A program made the position numbers and the translations under genes. Below are positions 8,977-17,573 of a DNA stretch of 64,000 bases, one piece after another (the stretch's first letter is position 1; every line of letters begins with the position of its first letter). The stretch covers positions 124,001-188,000 of the forward strand of contig NZ_FPAZ01000008.1 in NCBI RefSeq assembly GCF_900116435.1. Reading direction: 5' to 3'. Source of the DNA: Pseudoalteromonas lipolytica. GTDB taxonomy: Bacteria; Pseudomonadota; Gammaproteobacteria; Enterobacterales; Alteromonadaceae. The notes under the pieces were generated by a model. That model saw only the letters and a program-made list of their open reading frames with translations, made no database searches and was not told the DNA's origin.

Positions 8977-10716
8977 ATGTCATCATTAAGTAAAAAGTTA
9001 GTTGCGGCAGGTGCTATTTTAATATTGCTGCTTGTATTGGTTTTTTACATTGGTCGACAACACGATTACACAAAAGCCAGTCAATTAAGCCGTGTGCAAG
9101 CGGTTCAATTAAGTCACTATTTTTCAAGTGAACTTGAACGGTTTCAAACGATCCCTGCCTTAGTGAGTGCTAATGATTTAGTAAAGACGTTTGTAACTAA
9201 CCAAGGTGTTGGTGAACAAGCCGTCAATTATTATCTTGAAGATATCCAGCGTGCAAGTGGTGCATCAGATGTTTATTTAATGGACTTATCTGGCTCTGTT
9301 GTGGCCAGTAGTAATTGGCAAGTCGATTACACTTTTCTTGGCAGTAACTTTGCGTTTAGGCCGTATTTTTATTTAGCGAAAAAAGGTGAAAAAGTTGCTT
9401 ACTTTGCACTAGGAATGCGCTCAAGTGAGCGGGGTATATACTTCTCTGAACCGGTTATTGCAGACGGTAAAGTTATTGCCGTCGTGACATTAAAAGTGAA
9501 TGCAAAAAAGTTTGAGCAAGACAGGCAATTGCTAAATGCGTCAGACAGTACGCACTTTCATATTTCTCTTGAAGACAGTGTTATCGTGATGTCTGATGTG
9601 CAAAGCTGGCGTTTAAATTCGTTAAAAGCGCTTAGCGAAAAGCAAATGGAAACGCTTGTAAGTTCAAGGCGATACCTATCACATACGCCAAGTTTATTAG
9701 CTTATACTTCTAAGCCTTTAAGTGATAATACGGCTGAGCAAACCATCGAAATAAATAATAAGCGAGTGCGATTTATTAGCGCGTTCGAAACCATCGATAT
9801 TATCAATGCGAAGGCCAGCGTGCTGGTAGATATAAGCGGTTTAGAAGTTGCACAAATACCACGTTTACTGTGGTTTAGTGTGTTTTATATGATAGTTGTC
9901 GTGCTGATACACATGAGTATGGTTCGTTTCGCGGGTTATAAAAAACTCTTATTTTCAAGACACAGTCTTGAGCAAGAAGTGATAGAGCGTACGCATGCAC
10001 TCGAAAAAGCGCAAAAGGCACTTGTCCAAGCTGCTAAGCTGGCTACGATAGGCCAGTTAAGTGCGGGTATTAATCATGAAATAAACCAGCCATTAAGTGC
10101 CATGAACACTTATTTAGTCAGTGCAAAGCGATTGCTTATGAAAGGCAATATTGAACAAGCATCAGAAAACCTTGTATTGGTGCAATCGCTCATTGAGCGT
10201 GTACATAAGATCGTTGCTCAACTTAAGCATTTTAGTAAGCCTGCACAAACGCAACTGCGTGAACAGAGCTTATCACGGATGCTTAAAAATGCATTAATGA
10301 TCGCCAGTGCTCAATTAAAGCAAGATGATATTGATGTTAAAACAGCCGACATCTCAGAACATATCACGGTATGGGTCGACAGTGTAAAGTTTGAACAAGT
10401 ATTAGTGAATGTAATCACCAATGCCAGCCAAGCGATGGCTGAATGTGAAAAACGCGAATTGAGTTTTGAGCTTGAATTATTTGACGACAGAGTGAAGTTT
10501 TCGATATTAGACACAGGCCCAGGCATTGACCAACATGCATTAGGCAGTATTTTTGAGCCATTTTACAGTACCAAAACCAGCAATGGTTTGGGGTTAGGGC
10601 TGTCTATCTCCCGACAAATTATCGACTCATTCAATGGTCGATTAAGTGCCCATAACCGCCCTGAAGGGGGCGCACAGTTTATTATTACACTACAAAGCAA
10701 TAAGGAAACCTCATGA
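8977..10716 (+). CDS. dctB: DctB-type sensor histidine kinase
   Basis: A 579-residue membrane kinase. A transmembrane helix (about 9-26), a ~270-residue periplasmic sensor region and a second helix (about 296-316) precede a coiled-coil linker and the kinase core. The periplasmic part contains NFAFRPYFYLAKKGEKVAYF and SSERGIYFSEPV, typical of the DctB double-PAS sensor of C4-dicarboxylates. The phosphoacceptor is His367 in GINHEINQPLSAM. The N box is VNVITNASQAM, and the G boxes are DTGPGID and GLGLGLSIS. It overlaps the sigma-54 regulator gene by 4 bases. With the porin/DASS operon downstream it most likely senses a di- or tricarboxylate and switches that operon on. Confidence 0.87.
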   Translation: MSSLSKKLVAAGAILILLLVLVFYIGRQHDYTKASQLSRVQAVQLSHYFSSELERFQTIPALVSANDLVKTFVTNQGVGEQAVNYYLEDIQRASGASDVYLMDLSGSVVASSNWQVDYTFLGSNFAFRPYFYLAKKGEKVAYFALGMRSSERGIYFSEPVIADGKVIAVVTLKVNAKKFEQDRQLLNASDSTHFHISLEDSVIVMSDVQSWRLNSLKALSEKQMETLVSSRRYLSHTPSLLAYTSKPLSDNTAEQTIEINNKRVRFISAFETIDIINAKASVLVDISGLEVAQIPRLLWFSVFYMIVVVLIHMSMVRFAGYKKLLFSRHSLEQEVIERTHALEKAQKALVQAAKLATIGQLSAGINHEINQPLSAMNTYLVSAKRLLMKGNIEQASENLVLVQSLIERVHKIVAQLKHFSKPAQTQLREQSLSRMLKNALMIASAQLKQDDIDVKTADISEHITVWVDSVKFEQVLVNVITNASQAMAECEKRELSFELELFDDRVKFSILDTGPGIDQHALGSIFEPFYSTKTSNGLGLGLSISRQIIDSFNGRLSAHNRPEGGAQFIITLQSNKETS

Positions 10717-12083
10717 GTTTAGTTGCCAATGCCTGCCAACAGGTGATCGTTATTGATGATGAAGCGGTGATCCGTGATTCATTAAAGCAACTGCTCGAGA
10801 TTGAAGGCTATCAGGTGCAATGCTTTAGCGAACCAACGGCGGCGTTATCTAAACTAAGTCGTCGTTTTGAGGGGGTTGTATTAAGCGATATTAATATGCC
10901 TAAGATGGATGGTTTAACCTTTTTAGAACAAGTTAAGGCATTTGATAGTGAACTACCGGTTATTTTTCTAACGGGCTTTGCAGACGTGTCTGTCGCAGTA
11001 AAAGCCATGCAATTAGGGGCTTATGACTTATTTGAAAAGCCGCTAACTGAGCAGCTATTAGATTGCATTGCGCGAGCATGCGATAAACGCGCGTTGGTGA
11101 TGGAAAACCGTGCATTGAAAATTGCTGTCGAAAAAACATCAGCACCAGGCGTGCGAATTTTGGGTGAAACCGAACAAATGCAGCAGATGATGCATTTACT
11201 CAATGCCGTGATTGATACGCCAGCAGATGTATTAATTGAAGGCGAAACAGGCACCGGAAAAGAGCTAGTTGCTCGCTACCTCCACGACCAAAGTAATCGT
11301 TCTTCAGCAAATTTTGTTGCCATAAATTGTGGCGCAATTCCTGAGCAGTTAATTGAGAGTGAGTTATTTGGTGCAGCCAGTGGCGCGTACACGGGGGCAA
11401 CACAATCACGACAAGGTAAGTTTGAATTTGCTAAAGGGGGAACGGTATTTTTAGATGAAATAGAATCGACCCCAGCAAGTTTGCAGGTTAAGTTATTACG
11501 CGTGCTTGAAGAGCGAAAAGTTACTCCCGTTGGTGACAATCATGCTGTTGATCTTGATGTGCGTATTGTTGCAGCAACCAAGGTTGATCTACTTTCTTTA
11601 GTCGAAGCGGGTGAGTTTAGAGCCGATCTTTATTATCGACTGAACCTCGTTAAAGTGAGTATCCCTGCGTTACGTGATCGTAAAGCTGATATACCGTTGC
11701 TGTTTAAACATTTTAGCTCCATTGCGGCGACTCGATTCCATAAACCACCTGCAACACTGAATAGCGAAGCTAAACAACGTCTGTTAGCCTACGATTGGCC
11801 TGGCAACGTGCGTGAACTTAGAAACCAAGCAGAACGCGCTGTTTTGTTGGGCTCTGACTTAGCATTTGCCACTAATAATGATAGTAACAACGAAATTCAA
11901 CTCGCCCAAGATCTCAGTCTCGCTGAAAAAATGAGTTTTTATGAGCAGTCACTGATTGAAGAAGCACTTGAGCGAAACAATGGCAGTATTAAAAATACCA
12001 TGCAAACCCTGCAAATCGCCCGTAAAACACTCTATGACAAAATGAGTAAGTACGGTATTAATCGTGAAATGTTCAAGGATTAA
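10713..12083 (+). CDS. dctD: DctD-type sigma-54-dependent response regulator
   Basis: A 456-residue NtrC-family activator. The receiver domain has phospho-acceptor Asp59 in LSDINMPKMDG. The AAA+ domain has Walker A GETGTGKE (177-184), a sigma-54-contacting loop GAYTGA (224-229, with Tyr replacing the commoner Phe), Walker B GGTVFLDEIE and the sensor RADLYYRLN. The C-terminal Fis-type helix-turn-helix is NGSIKNTMQTLQIARKTLYDKM. Overlap with the kinase gene indicates coupled translation. The intergenic region downstream holds a sigma-54 promoter and an upstream palindrome in front of the porin gene, so that operon is the obvious target. Confidence 0.9.
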   Translation: MSLVANACQQVIVIDDEAVIRDSLKQLLEIEGYQVQCFSEPTAALSKLSRRFEGVVLSDINMPKMDGLTFLEQVKAFDSELPVIFLTGFADVSVAVKAMQLGAYDLFEKPLTEQLLDCIARACDKRALVMENRALKIAVEKTSAPGVRILGETEQMQQMMHLLNAVIDTPADVLIEGETGTGKELVARYLHDQSNRSSANFVAINCGAIPEQLIESELFGAASGAYTGATQSRQGKFEFAKGGTVFLDEIESTPASLQVKLLRVLEERKVTPVGDNHAVDLDVRIVAATKVDLLSLVEAGEFRADLYYRLNLVKVSIPALRDRKADIPLLFKHFSSIAATRFHKPPATLNSEAKQRLLAYDWPGNVRELRNQAERAVLLGSDLAFATNNDSNNEIQLAQDLSLAEKMSFYEQSLIEEALERNNGSIKNTMQTLQIARKTLYDKMSKYGINREMFKD

Positions 12084-12133
12084 GCAATCACAAAGTGGGT
12101 GTGGGTGGATTAAGTGACATCGCATCTTAAAAA

Positions 12134-12153
12134 ATGTGTGGAAATCCGCACAT
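12134..12153. promoter_or_regulatory. candidate DctD upstream activating sequence
   Basis: ATGTGTGGAAATCCGCACAT is a 20-bp inverted repeat with a single mismatched pair (arms ATGTGtGGA / TCCgCACAT). Its centre lies about 96 bases upstream of the -12 GC of the sigma-54 promoter, the normal distance for an NtrC-family enhancer. The adjacent DctD-like activator is the natural ligand (inference). Confidence 0.7.
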
Positions 12154-12224
12154 AAAAACAATGCCAATAAATTGATTTAATCATAACTATATGTATTTTA
12201 AGTTTTTTAAATTTATTGTGTGAG

Positions 12225-12241
12225 TTGGCAATTAATTTGCC
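12225..12241 (+). promoter_or_regulatory. sigma-54 (-24/-12) promoter of the porin-DASS operon
   Basis: TTGGCAATTAATTTGCC carries the invariant GG at 12227-12228 and GC at 12239-12240 with 10 bases between them. It matches the consensus TGGCAC-N5-TTGC in all positions but one. It stands ~48 bases before the porin ATG and directly downstream of a DctD-type activator gene. Confidence 0.85.
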
Positions 12242-12288
12242 TCTAGTGTTAGGAACAACAATTTGAACCTAATATAAAGGGGCGCATA

Positions 12289-13248
12289 ATGACAACAATA
12301 GTAACTTATACAAAAACTCGCGTTGCAGCGGGTATAATTTTAGCGTGTTTTGCAAGCTCATCAATGGCTGCTGACTACGCTGTATATGGAAAAGCCGAAG
12401 TTCAAATAGCCAACACTGATACTGGTGTGATGCGCTATGCTGATGAAGGTACGCAAATTGATGCACCTTTTTCTCGTATAGGCATCAAGGGCAGTCATAA
12501 ACTCACTGAATCATTAAAAGCTGTGTTCAAATACGAAGTACAAGTAAAAGGCTTTGAACACGATGATACTAATGAGCCATTCTCAGCACGTAATACATAT
12601 TTAGGCTTAGCGGGCGATTTTGGTGAAGTTGTCGTTGGTCGTAATGACACGCGCTTTAAATATTCAGAAGGCAAAGTTGACGGTTTTAACGAAACACAAG
12701 CTGATATTGCGCAGTTGATCCCAGGGCAAGACCGGATTGGCGACACCATTACCTATAGCTCTAAAACATACGCGGGTGCTTCATTAGCGTTAACATACGC
12801 GCCAAAAGACGATAGCAGTAATGATGAGTCAGGGTTTGCTGCAACCGTTATTTATGGTGACCGTGCATTAAAATCAGCTAATTATTATGTTGCAATCAGT
12901 CATGTTGATGCTCTTAATAAATTAACGGCAAGTCGCGTTGTCGCGGCGTGGAAACACGAAAATCTTCAGTTAGCCGGTTTAATCCAACGTAGTGAATCAA
13001 CAGACGGGACTAAAGAAGGCAATGGTTATGCTGTAAGTGCAAGCTATGCAATTGATAAATGGGTCCCTAAATTACAATACGTAAAAGACGACTCTAAAAT
13101 TCGCCATGCTGAAGAAGGTAAACAATGGACAGCAGGTGTTGACTATGTATTTGATAAACAAACAACTGCATACTTATTCTATACTGATTTAGACCTTGAT
13201 ATTGAATCAGATAACAGCATTGCACTTGGCCTTAAGTACAAGTTTTAA
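12289..13248 (+). CDS. outer-membrane porin (OmpC/Porin_4-like)
   Basis: A 319-residue trimeric-porin-type protein. A signal peptide ends in SSSMAA, and the mature protein starts ADYAVYGKAEVQIA, typical of general porins. Internal motifs SRIGIKGSHKL, NTYLGLAGDFGEVVVGRND (the loop-3 region) and the C-terminal strand LGLKYKF with terminal Phe support a 16-stranded barrel inserted by the BAM machinery. It would let carboxylates cross the outer membrane. It is 9 bases upstream of the DASS symporter, and both follow the sigma-54 promoter. An SD-like AAAGGGG precedes the ATG. Confidence 0.88.
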   Translation: MTTIVTYTKTRVAAGIILACFASSSMAADYAVYGKAEVQIANTDTGVMRYADEGTQIDAPFSRIGIKGSHKLTESLKAVFKYEVQVKGFEHDDTNEPFSARNTYLGLAGDFGEVVVGRNDTRFKYSEGKVDGFNETQADIAQLIPGQDRIGDTITYSSKTYAGASLALTYAPKDDSSNDESGFAATVIYGDRALKSANYYVAISHVDALNKLTASRVVAAWKHENLQLAGLIQRSESTDGTKEGNGYAVSASYAIDKWVPKLQYVKDDSKIRHAEEGKQWTAGVDYVFDKQTTAYLFYTDLDLDIESDNSIALGLKYKF

Positions 13249-13257
13249 GGAGTCGGT

Positions 13258-14736
13258 ATGTCATTAGTTAATCAAACAAAAGACGGCACAGAGCAACGTC
13301 CGTTGATGACCACTGTGATGCTTTTATTGGGTCCATTAGTGATGCTATTAACATGCTTAATAGACCCACCAGCAGGGATGAGTGAACCCGCACTTAGAAC
13401 AGCAGGCCTTGCATTTTGGATGGCATCTTGGTGGGTGAGTGAGGTTGTGCCAATTCCAGCTACTTCATTATTACCACTGGTTATATCACCTCTTGCTGGT
13501 ATTGCAGCAATCAAAGGGGTTGCAGCACCGTATGCTCACCCTTTGATCTTTTTATTCTTGGGCGGTTTTTTAATTTCTATCGCGATGGAGCGTTGGGGGC
13601 TACATAAACGTATAGCACTTAATACAATGCTTCGTGCGGGAACGAAACCTAGCCTACAAATTTTAGCGATGATGTTGGTGACGGCATTTTTATCAATGTG
13701 GATGTCAAATACAGCCACTGCGGTGATGATGCTACCGATTGCTATGTCGATCACGATGTTAGTAAAGCAATCTAATCCTGATAACGACCAATTTGGCAAA
13801 GCATTATTACTATCTATCGCGTATGGCGCGAGCATTGGTGGTATTGCCACGTTGATTGGTACTCCGCCAAATGCATTAATGGCAGCGTACTTATCAGATA
13901 GCTATAAAATTGATATTGGTTTTGCACAGTGGATGAAAGTGGGTGTCCCGCTTGCAACAGTTATGCTTATTTTATGCTGGGTATGGTTAACTAAGTTTGC
14001 TTATAAAGTGGATACACCGTGCGCGCAAGATGCGAGCCAAGATACTAAATCATTATTTTCAACCCAGCTTAAAGAGCTTGGCGTAATGCAGCGTGCTGAA
14101 AAAGGCGTGGCAATAGTGTTTGTACTTGCTGCAGTGTGTTGGATTTTCAGACCGTTATTGGCTGATTCAACAGGGTTAAAAATATCGGATACAGGCATTG
14201 CGATTGCTGCTGCTTTACTGCTGTTTGTGTTACCTGCTAATAAAGGGGACGGCGAGCGTATTCTCGATTGGGAAAGTGCAGCAAAAGTGCCCTGGGGTGT
14301 GTTATTACTGTTCGGGGGTGGTTTAACACTTGCTGCGCAAATTAAATCATCAGGCCTAGCAGAGTACATCGCTCACATGATTGAAGGTGCAAGTGTGATT
14401 CCGTTAGTACTGAGTGTCTTGGCTGTTGCAACATTGATTACTTTCTTAACTGAGATCACAAGTAATACCGCAACTGCTGCTGGTTTCTTACCGCTATTAG
14501 GTCCGGTTGCTGAATCTGTATTTGGAACGCCTTTAGTGTGGGTTATTCCTGCAGCGATTGCATGTAGCTGCGCATTCATGATGCCTGTTGCAACCCCTCC
14601 TAATGCCATTGTGTTTGGGTCGGGGCAAATTCAAATGCGTGATATGATCCGATCAGGCTTTGCACTTAATATCATTGCGATTGCGATGATTACGCTAATT
14701 ACAATGACCATCGCGGCCGCTGTGTTTGGTTTTTAA
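13258..14736 (+). CDS. DASS (SLC13) family sodium/dicarboxylate symporter
   Basis: A 492-residue inner-membrane carrier with ~11 helices. The two duplicated Ser-Asn-Thr motifs that form the sodium and substrate sites are present: SMWMSNTATAVMMLPI and TEITSNTATAAGFLPLL. The C-terminal family signature CAFMMPVATPPNAIVFGSG is also intact. DASS proteins take up succinate, malate, fumarate or citrate with Na+, which suits a marine bacterium. It is translated just after the porin (SD AAGGAG, 9-base gap) and the pair ends at a strong terminator. Control by the upstream DctB/DctD-like pair through sigma-54 is inferred from the promoter. Confidence 0.9.
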   Translation: MSLVNQTKDGTEQRPLMTTVMLLLGPLVMLLTCLIDPPAGMSEPALRTAGLAFWMASWWVSEVVPIPATSLLPLVISPLAGIAAIKGVAAPYAHPLIFLFLGGFLISIAMERWGLHKRIALNTMLRAGTKPSLQILAMMLVTAFLSMWMSNTATAVMMLPIAMSITMLVKQSNPDNDQFGKALLLSIAYGASIGGIATLIGTPPNALMAAYLSDSYKIDIGFAQWMKVGVPLATVMLILCWVWLTKFAYKVDTPCAQDASQDTKSLFSTQLKELGVMQRAEKGVAIVFVLAAVCWIFRPLLADSTGLKISDTGIAIAAALLLFVLPANKGDGERILDWESAAKVPWGVLLLFGGGLTLAAQIKSSGLAEYIAHMIEGASVIPLVLSVLAVATLITFLTEITSNTATAAGFLPLLGPVAESVFGTPLVWVIPAAIACSCAFMMPVATPPNAIVFGSGQIQMRDMIRSGFALNIIAIAMITLITMTIAAAVFGF

Positions 14737-14771
14737 GATACATTTATAATATCCAACCTATTCCAACCAAC

Positions 14772-14801
14772 AACAGCGCTCACCCTGAGCGCTGTTTTTT
14801 T
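14772..14801 (+). terminator. intrinsic terminator of the porin-DASS operon
   Basis: Perfect 10-bp stem AACAGCGCTC / GAGCGCTGTT with loop ACCCT, then a run of T. Confidence 0.9.
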
Positions 14802-14873
14802 ACTTCTATGAAAGTTGCGGCGGTTATTATTGATCGCTATAGTTGAATTTGTCGCTATTCAAGAGATCACATT

Positions 14874-16286
14874 TTGACTGATATTCAAAGACTTCTACAT
14901 TCTCAATTCCAGCAACTCAATCGTACTTTTTTGGCTGAACCTTATTTGCCAATCGAGCAGCGTATTAGCATTTTAAAACAGATAAAAAATAGCCTGATTA
15001 CTAACGAGCAAGCCCTTGTTGCGGCGACGAGTAAAGATTTTGGATACCGCACTGCTTTTGACACCGTACTGGGTGATTTATTACCGACAGTAAAACTCAT
15101 CAGTGACACAATAAAACGGCTGCCCAAGTGGGCTCGCAATGAGTCGCGTGGTGTGGGTATTAGTTTGTGGCCCTCTAAGGCTCATATTAATTATCAGCCA
15201 AAAGGTGTTATCGGTGTTATTGCGCCGTGGAATTATCCTATACAGCTCGCACTGGTTCCTGTCATTACCGCATTAGCGGCAGGTAATCGAGTGATGCTAA
15301 AAGTCAGCGAATTTACACCCCATACCAATGAGATTATAAAGGATATATTTTCTGGTGAGTTAGCAGCGCATTGCCATATTGTTGAAGGGCAGAGCGAGGT
15401 TGCTGCGGCGTTTAGTGAACTGCCTTTTGCACACATATTATTTACAGGCTCCACAACAGTAGGTCGTAAGGTGATGCAGGCAGCGAGTCAGCATTTAACA
15501 CCGGTTACTTTAGAACTTGGCGGTAAATCACCGGTTGTGATTCTTGACGATGTGAATATAAAATCAGTGGCGAAAACATTGCTGTTTGGCAAGCTAAATA
15601 ATGCAGGGCAAATTTGTGTTGCACCTGATTATGTATTCGTGCCAAAAAAACATGAGCATCAATTACTGCAACAGCTATGTGAGCTCTATAAACAGCATTT
15701 TAAAGACGGCGTTGAGGGAAAAAACCTAACTTCAATCGTCTCTGACTCTCAATATCAGCGTTTAAAATCATATTTAGTGGATGCTGAAGATAAAGGGGCT
15801 CAAATTTTTAAGCCGCTTGAAGAGAATCAATATGACGATTTAAAACATCGTTTGGGTTTGCATATATTGACGCAAGTTAATGATGCGATGAACGTGATGC
15901 AAAATGAAATATTTGGCCCATTACTGCCGATAATGAGCTATGAATCATTGCAACAGGTTATTGACTATATAAATAGTCACCCTCATCCCTTAGCATTGTA
16001 TATTTTTGGCCACGATAAAGAGAGGATTTCGTTTGTGAGTCAGTCGATTCGCAGTGGCACCTTGGCAATAAATGATGTGTTGATGCAAGTGACCGCAGAT
16101 CAGCTTCCTTTTGGTGGGATTGGTGAATCAGGAATGGGTCACTACCATGGAATAGAAGGGTTTAAAACTTTTAGTCATGCCAGAAATACATTGGTATCTG
16201 GTAAATTTAATCCAAGAACACAGCTATTGCTTAAGCAAAATAAATTGCTTATTACGCTATTAAAATGGATGTACTTGCGTCGATAG
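14874..16286 (+). CDS. coniferyl-aldehyde-dehydrogenase-like NAD(P)-dependent aldehyde dehydrogenase
   Basis: A 470-residue class-3-type aldehyde dehydrogenase. Catalytic residues are all present: Asn120 in IAPWNYPIQL, Glu214 in LELGGKSPV and nucleophile Cys248 in NAGQICVAPDYVF. Length, the FTGSTTVGRKVMQAAS cofactor segment and the hydrophobic C-terminal tail (LLKQNKLLITLLKWMYLRR) fit the coniferyl/long-chain aldehyde dehydrogenase group, whose members oxidise aromatic or fatty aldehydes; the tail may associate with the membrane. The start is TTG at 14874 with AAGAGA upstream; no ATG lies nearby in frame. It is separated from the DASS operon by a terminator, so it has its own promoter. Confidence 0.83.
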   Translation: MTDIQRLLHSQFQQLNRTFLAEPYLPIEQRISILKQIKNSLITNEQALVAATSKDFGYRTAFDTVLGDLLPTVKLISDTIKRLPKWARNESRGVGISLWPSKAHINYQPKGVIGVIAPWNYPIQLALVPVITALAAGNRVMLKVSEFTPHTNEIIKDIFSGELAAHCHIVEGQSEVAAAFSELPFAHILFTGSTTVGRKVMQAASQHLTPVTLELGGKSPVVILDDVNIKSVAKTLLFGKLNNAGQICVAPDYVFVPKKHEHQLLQQLCELYKQHFKDGVEGKNLTSIVSDSQYQRLKSYLVDAEDKGAQIFKPLEENQYDDLKHRLGLHILTQVNDAMNVMQNEIFGPLLPIMSYESLQQVIDYINSHPHPLALYIFGHDKERISFVSQSIRSGTLAINDVLMQVTADQLPFGGIGESGMGHYHGIEGFKTFSHARNTLVSGKFNPRTQLLLKQNKLLITLLKWMYLRR

Positions 16287-16296
16287 ACGCAAGTAC
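16271..16296. terminator. hairpin between convergent aldehyde dehydrogenase and Sel1 genes
   Basis: Perfect 11-bp inverted repeat GTACTTGCGTC / GACGCAAGTAC with loop GATA, overlapping the aldehyde dehydrogenase stop codon. T-runs are weak on both sides, so it may be a bidirectional terminator or an mRNA 3' stabiliser. Confidence 0.5.
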
Positions 16297-16305
16297 TTCG
16301 TGTCA

Positions 16306-17028
16306 TTATAAACGACCGTCAGGGGCGTATAATCCCGCTTGTATTTTTGCGTAAATAGCGTCGGCTTTTTCTTTTGCAGCTTCAACTTCTGCTGGCATCA
16401 TGTTTCGCTCGTCAAGTTTACGACTATGACTGGCATCCATATTGCCATTGTATTCAGCAATTGTGTTCCAAATATATGACTTTTCAAGGTTTTTTGGAAC
16501 GCCCAAACCATCATAATACATTAACGCCATATTATACTGCGCAAGCGTAAAGTTATTTGCAGCAGCCTTTTGATACCAGCTCATTGCTGTGCGGTAGTCC
16601 TGTAAAACACCTTCACCATTGGCATACATAACACCTAAATTATATTGTGCTGCAGGGTGGTTTTTTTGCGCTGCCATTTCGTAAAGTGATATTGCTTTCT
16701 CTTTGTCTAGTTTTACCCCTTTACCTTCTTGGTAAAGTACACCAAGTGCAAACATTGAATCTGCGTGAACTTGCTTAACGGCTTTTTGGTAAAGCTCTGC
16801 TGCTTTACGGTAATCACGCTGAACACCGAACCCACCTTCGTACATTTTAGCTAATTCATAAATAGCGGGTGCATAGCCACGATCTGCAAGGTAATTAAAT
16901 TCTTGAAGTGCTTCTTCAAAACGTCCTTCATTCGCTGCGAGTTGAGCATCTTCTAGGCTTGCATTGGCAAACGGTGAAAGAAGTAACACGCTGCTTAGCA
17001 ATAGTGATTTTAAATTAGGCTTGATCAT
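16306..17028 (-). CDS. secreted Sel1-repeat (TPR-like) protein
   Basis: A 240-residue exported protein. The signal peptide (residues 1-23) ends SPFANA. Three to four Sel1-like repeats of ~36 residues follow, each with the A-x-YxLGxMYxxGxGVxxDYxKAxxWYxKAA pattern, for example around YELAKMYEGGFGV, FALGVLYQEGKGV, YNLGVMYANGEGV and YNMALMYYDGLGV. Sel1 proteins act as scaffolds in envelope or signalling complexes; no partner can be named here. A strong SD (GGAGG) precedes the ATG. Confidence 0.85.
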   Translation of the reverse strand: MIKPNLKSLLLSSVLLLSPFANASLEDAQLAANEGRFEEALQEFNYLADRGYAPAIYELAKMYEGGFGVQRDYRKAAELYQKAVKQVHADSMFALGVLYQEGKGVKLDKEKAISLYEMAAQKNHPAAQYNLGVMYANGEGVLQDYRTAMSWYQKAAANNFTLAQYNMALMYYDGLGVPKNLEKSYIWNTIAEYNGNMDASHSRKLDERNMMPAEVEAAKEKADAIYAKIQAGLYAPDGRL

Positions 17029-17224
17029 AGTCTGCCTCCAAATGTGTGTTTAAATATCAATAATTAGGGTATTGATAAAAGCCTTGCCGTATCAGCAAAT
17101 GGGCAAAACATATTGTTAGTTTAGACCCAACTACTGCAAATGCCTAATTTATAGACACCGACACGCTTAGTAATTAACAAGTAGGCTTAAGATACAGATT
17201 TTAATAGAAAAACTAAAGAAATAA

Positions 17225-17247
17225 AAAAAGCCCAGAGTGGGCTTTTT
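17225..17247. terminator. bidirectional terminator inside the 545-bp divergent gap
   Basis: Perfect 10-bp stem AAAAAGCCCA / TGGGCTTTTT with loop GAG, carrying A/T runs on both sides. Neither flanking annotated gene ends here: Sel1 starts at 17028 on minus and the DUF6279 gene starts at 17574 on plus. It must therefore serve another transcript, probably the small minus-strand ORF 17339-17512. Confidence 0.8.
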
Positions 17248-17338
17248 GAGGTCATATCTACCGTCACCGATATGAGCAATGTAGCAAGTAAAGTGTAACG
17301 TTTTATGTCGGTGCTCGGGTCGAGGAAGCAACCATCAT

Positions 17339-17512
17339 TCAAGAGTTACGTCTTGAACAAACTTGGTGGAACAGCATCAAACCCTTGTAGGTATCGAAAC
17401 TGCGGTATAAACAGTTTAGCGAACCAAGTTGTTGATAACGATTATTACTTAGGTTTAACTGTTCGTCAATAGTTAAATGAGAATTAATTTCATTAAAATG
17501 CAGGCATTGCAT
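17339..17512 (-). CDS. possible small protein of 57 residues
   Basis: Minus-strand ORF starting at the ATG at 17512 with GAGAG placed ~7 bases upstream. It ends 91 bases before a strong terminator at 17247-17225. The translation is polar (starting MQCLHFNEINSHLTIDEQLN, with later YRSFDTYKG and a final CSRRNS). Codon choice (CGT, GGT, GAA, CAA, TTA) resembles neighbouring real genes. A longer frame reaching 17623 would add a hydrophobic run without an SD and would overlap the start of the DUF6279 gene, so I prefer the short form. No family is recognised; an sRNA with a fortuitous ORF is the alternative. Confidence 0.45.
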   Translation of the reverse strand: MQCLHFNEINSHLTIDEQLNLSNNRYQQLGSLNCLYRSFDTYKGLMLFHQVCSRRNS

Positions 17513-17573
17513 ATTTACACTCTCTATCAACTTGCTAAAGTAATTAGACAGGAACAGGATTTTACAAATACAA

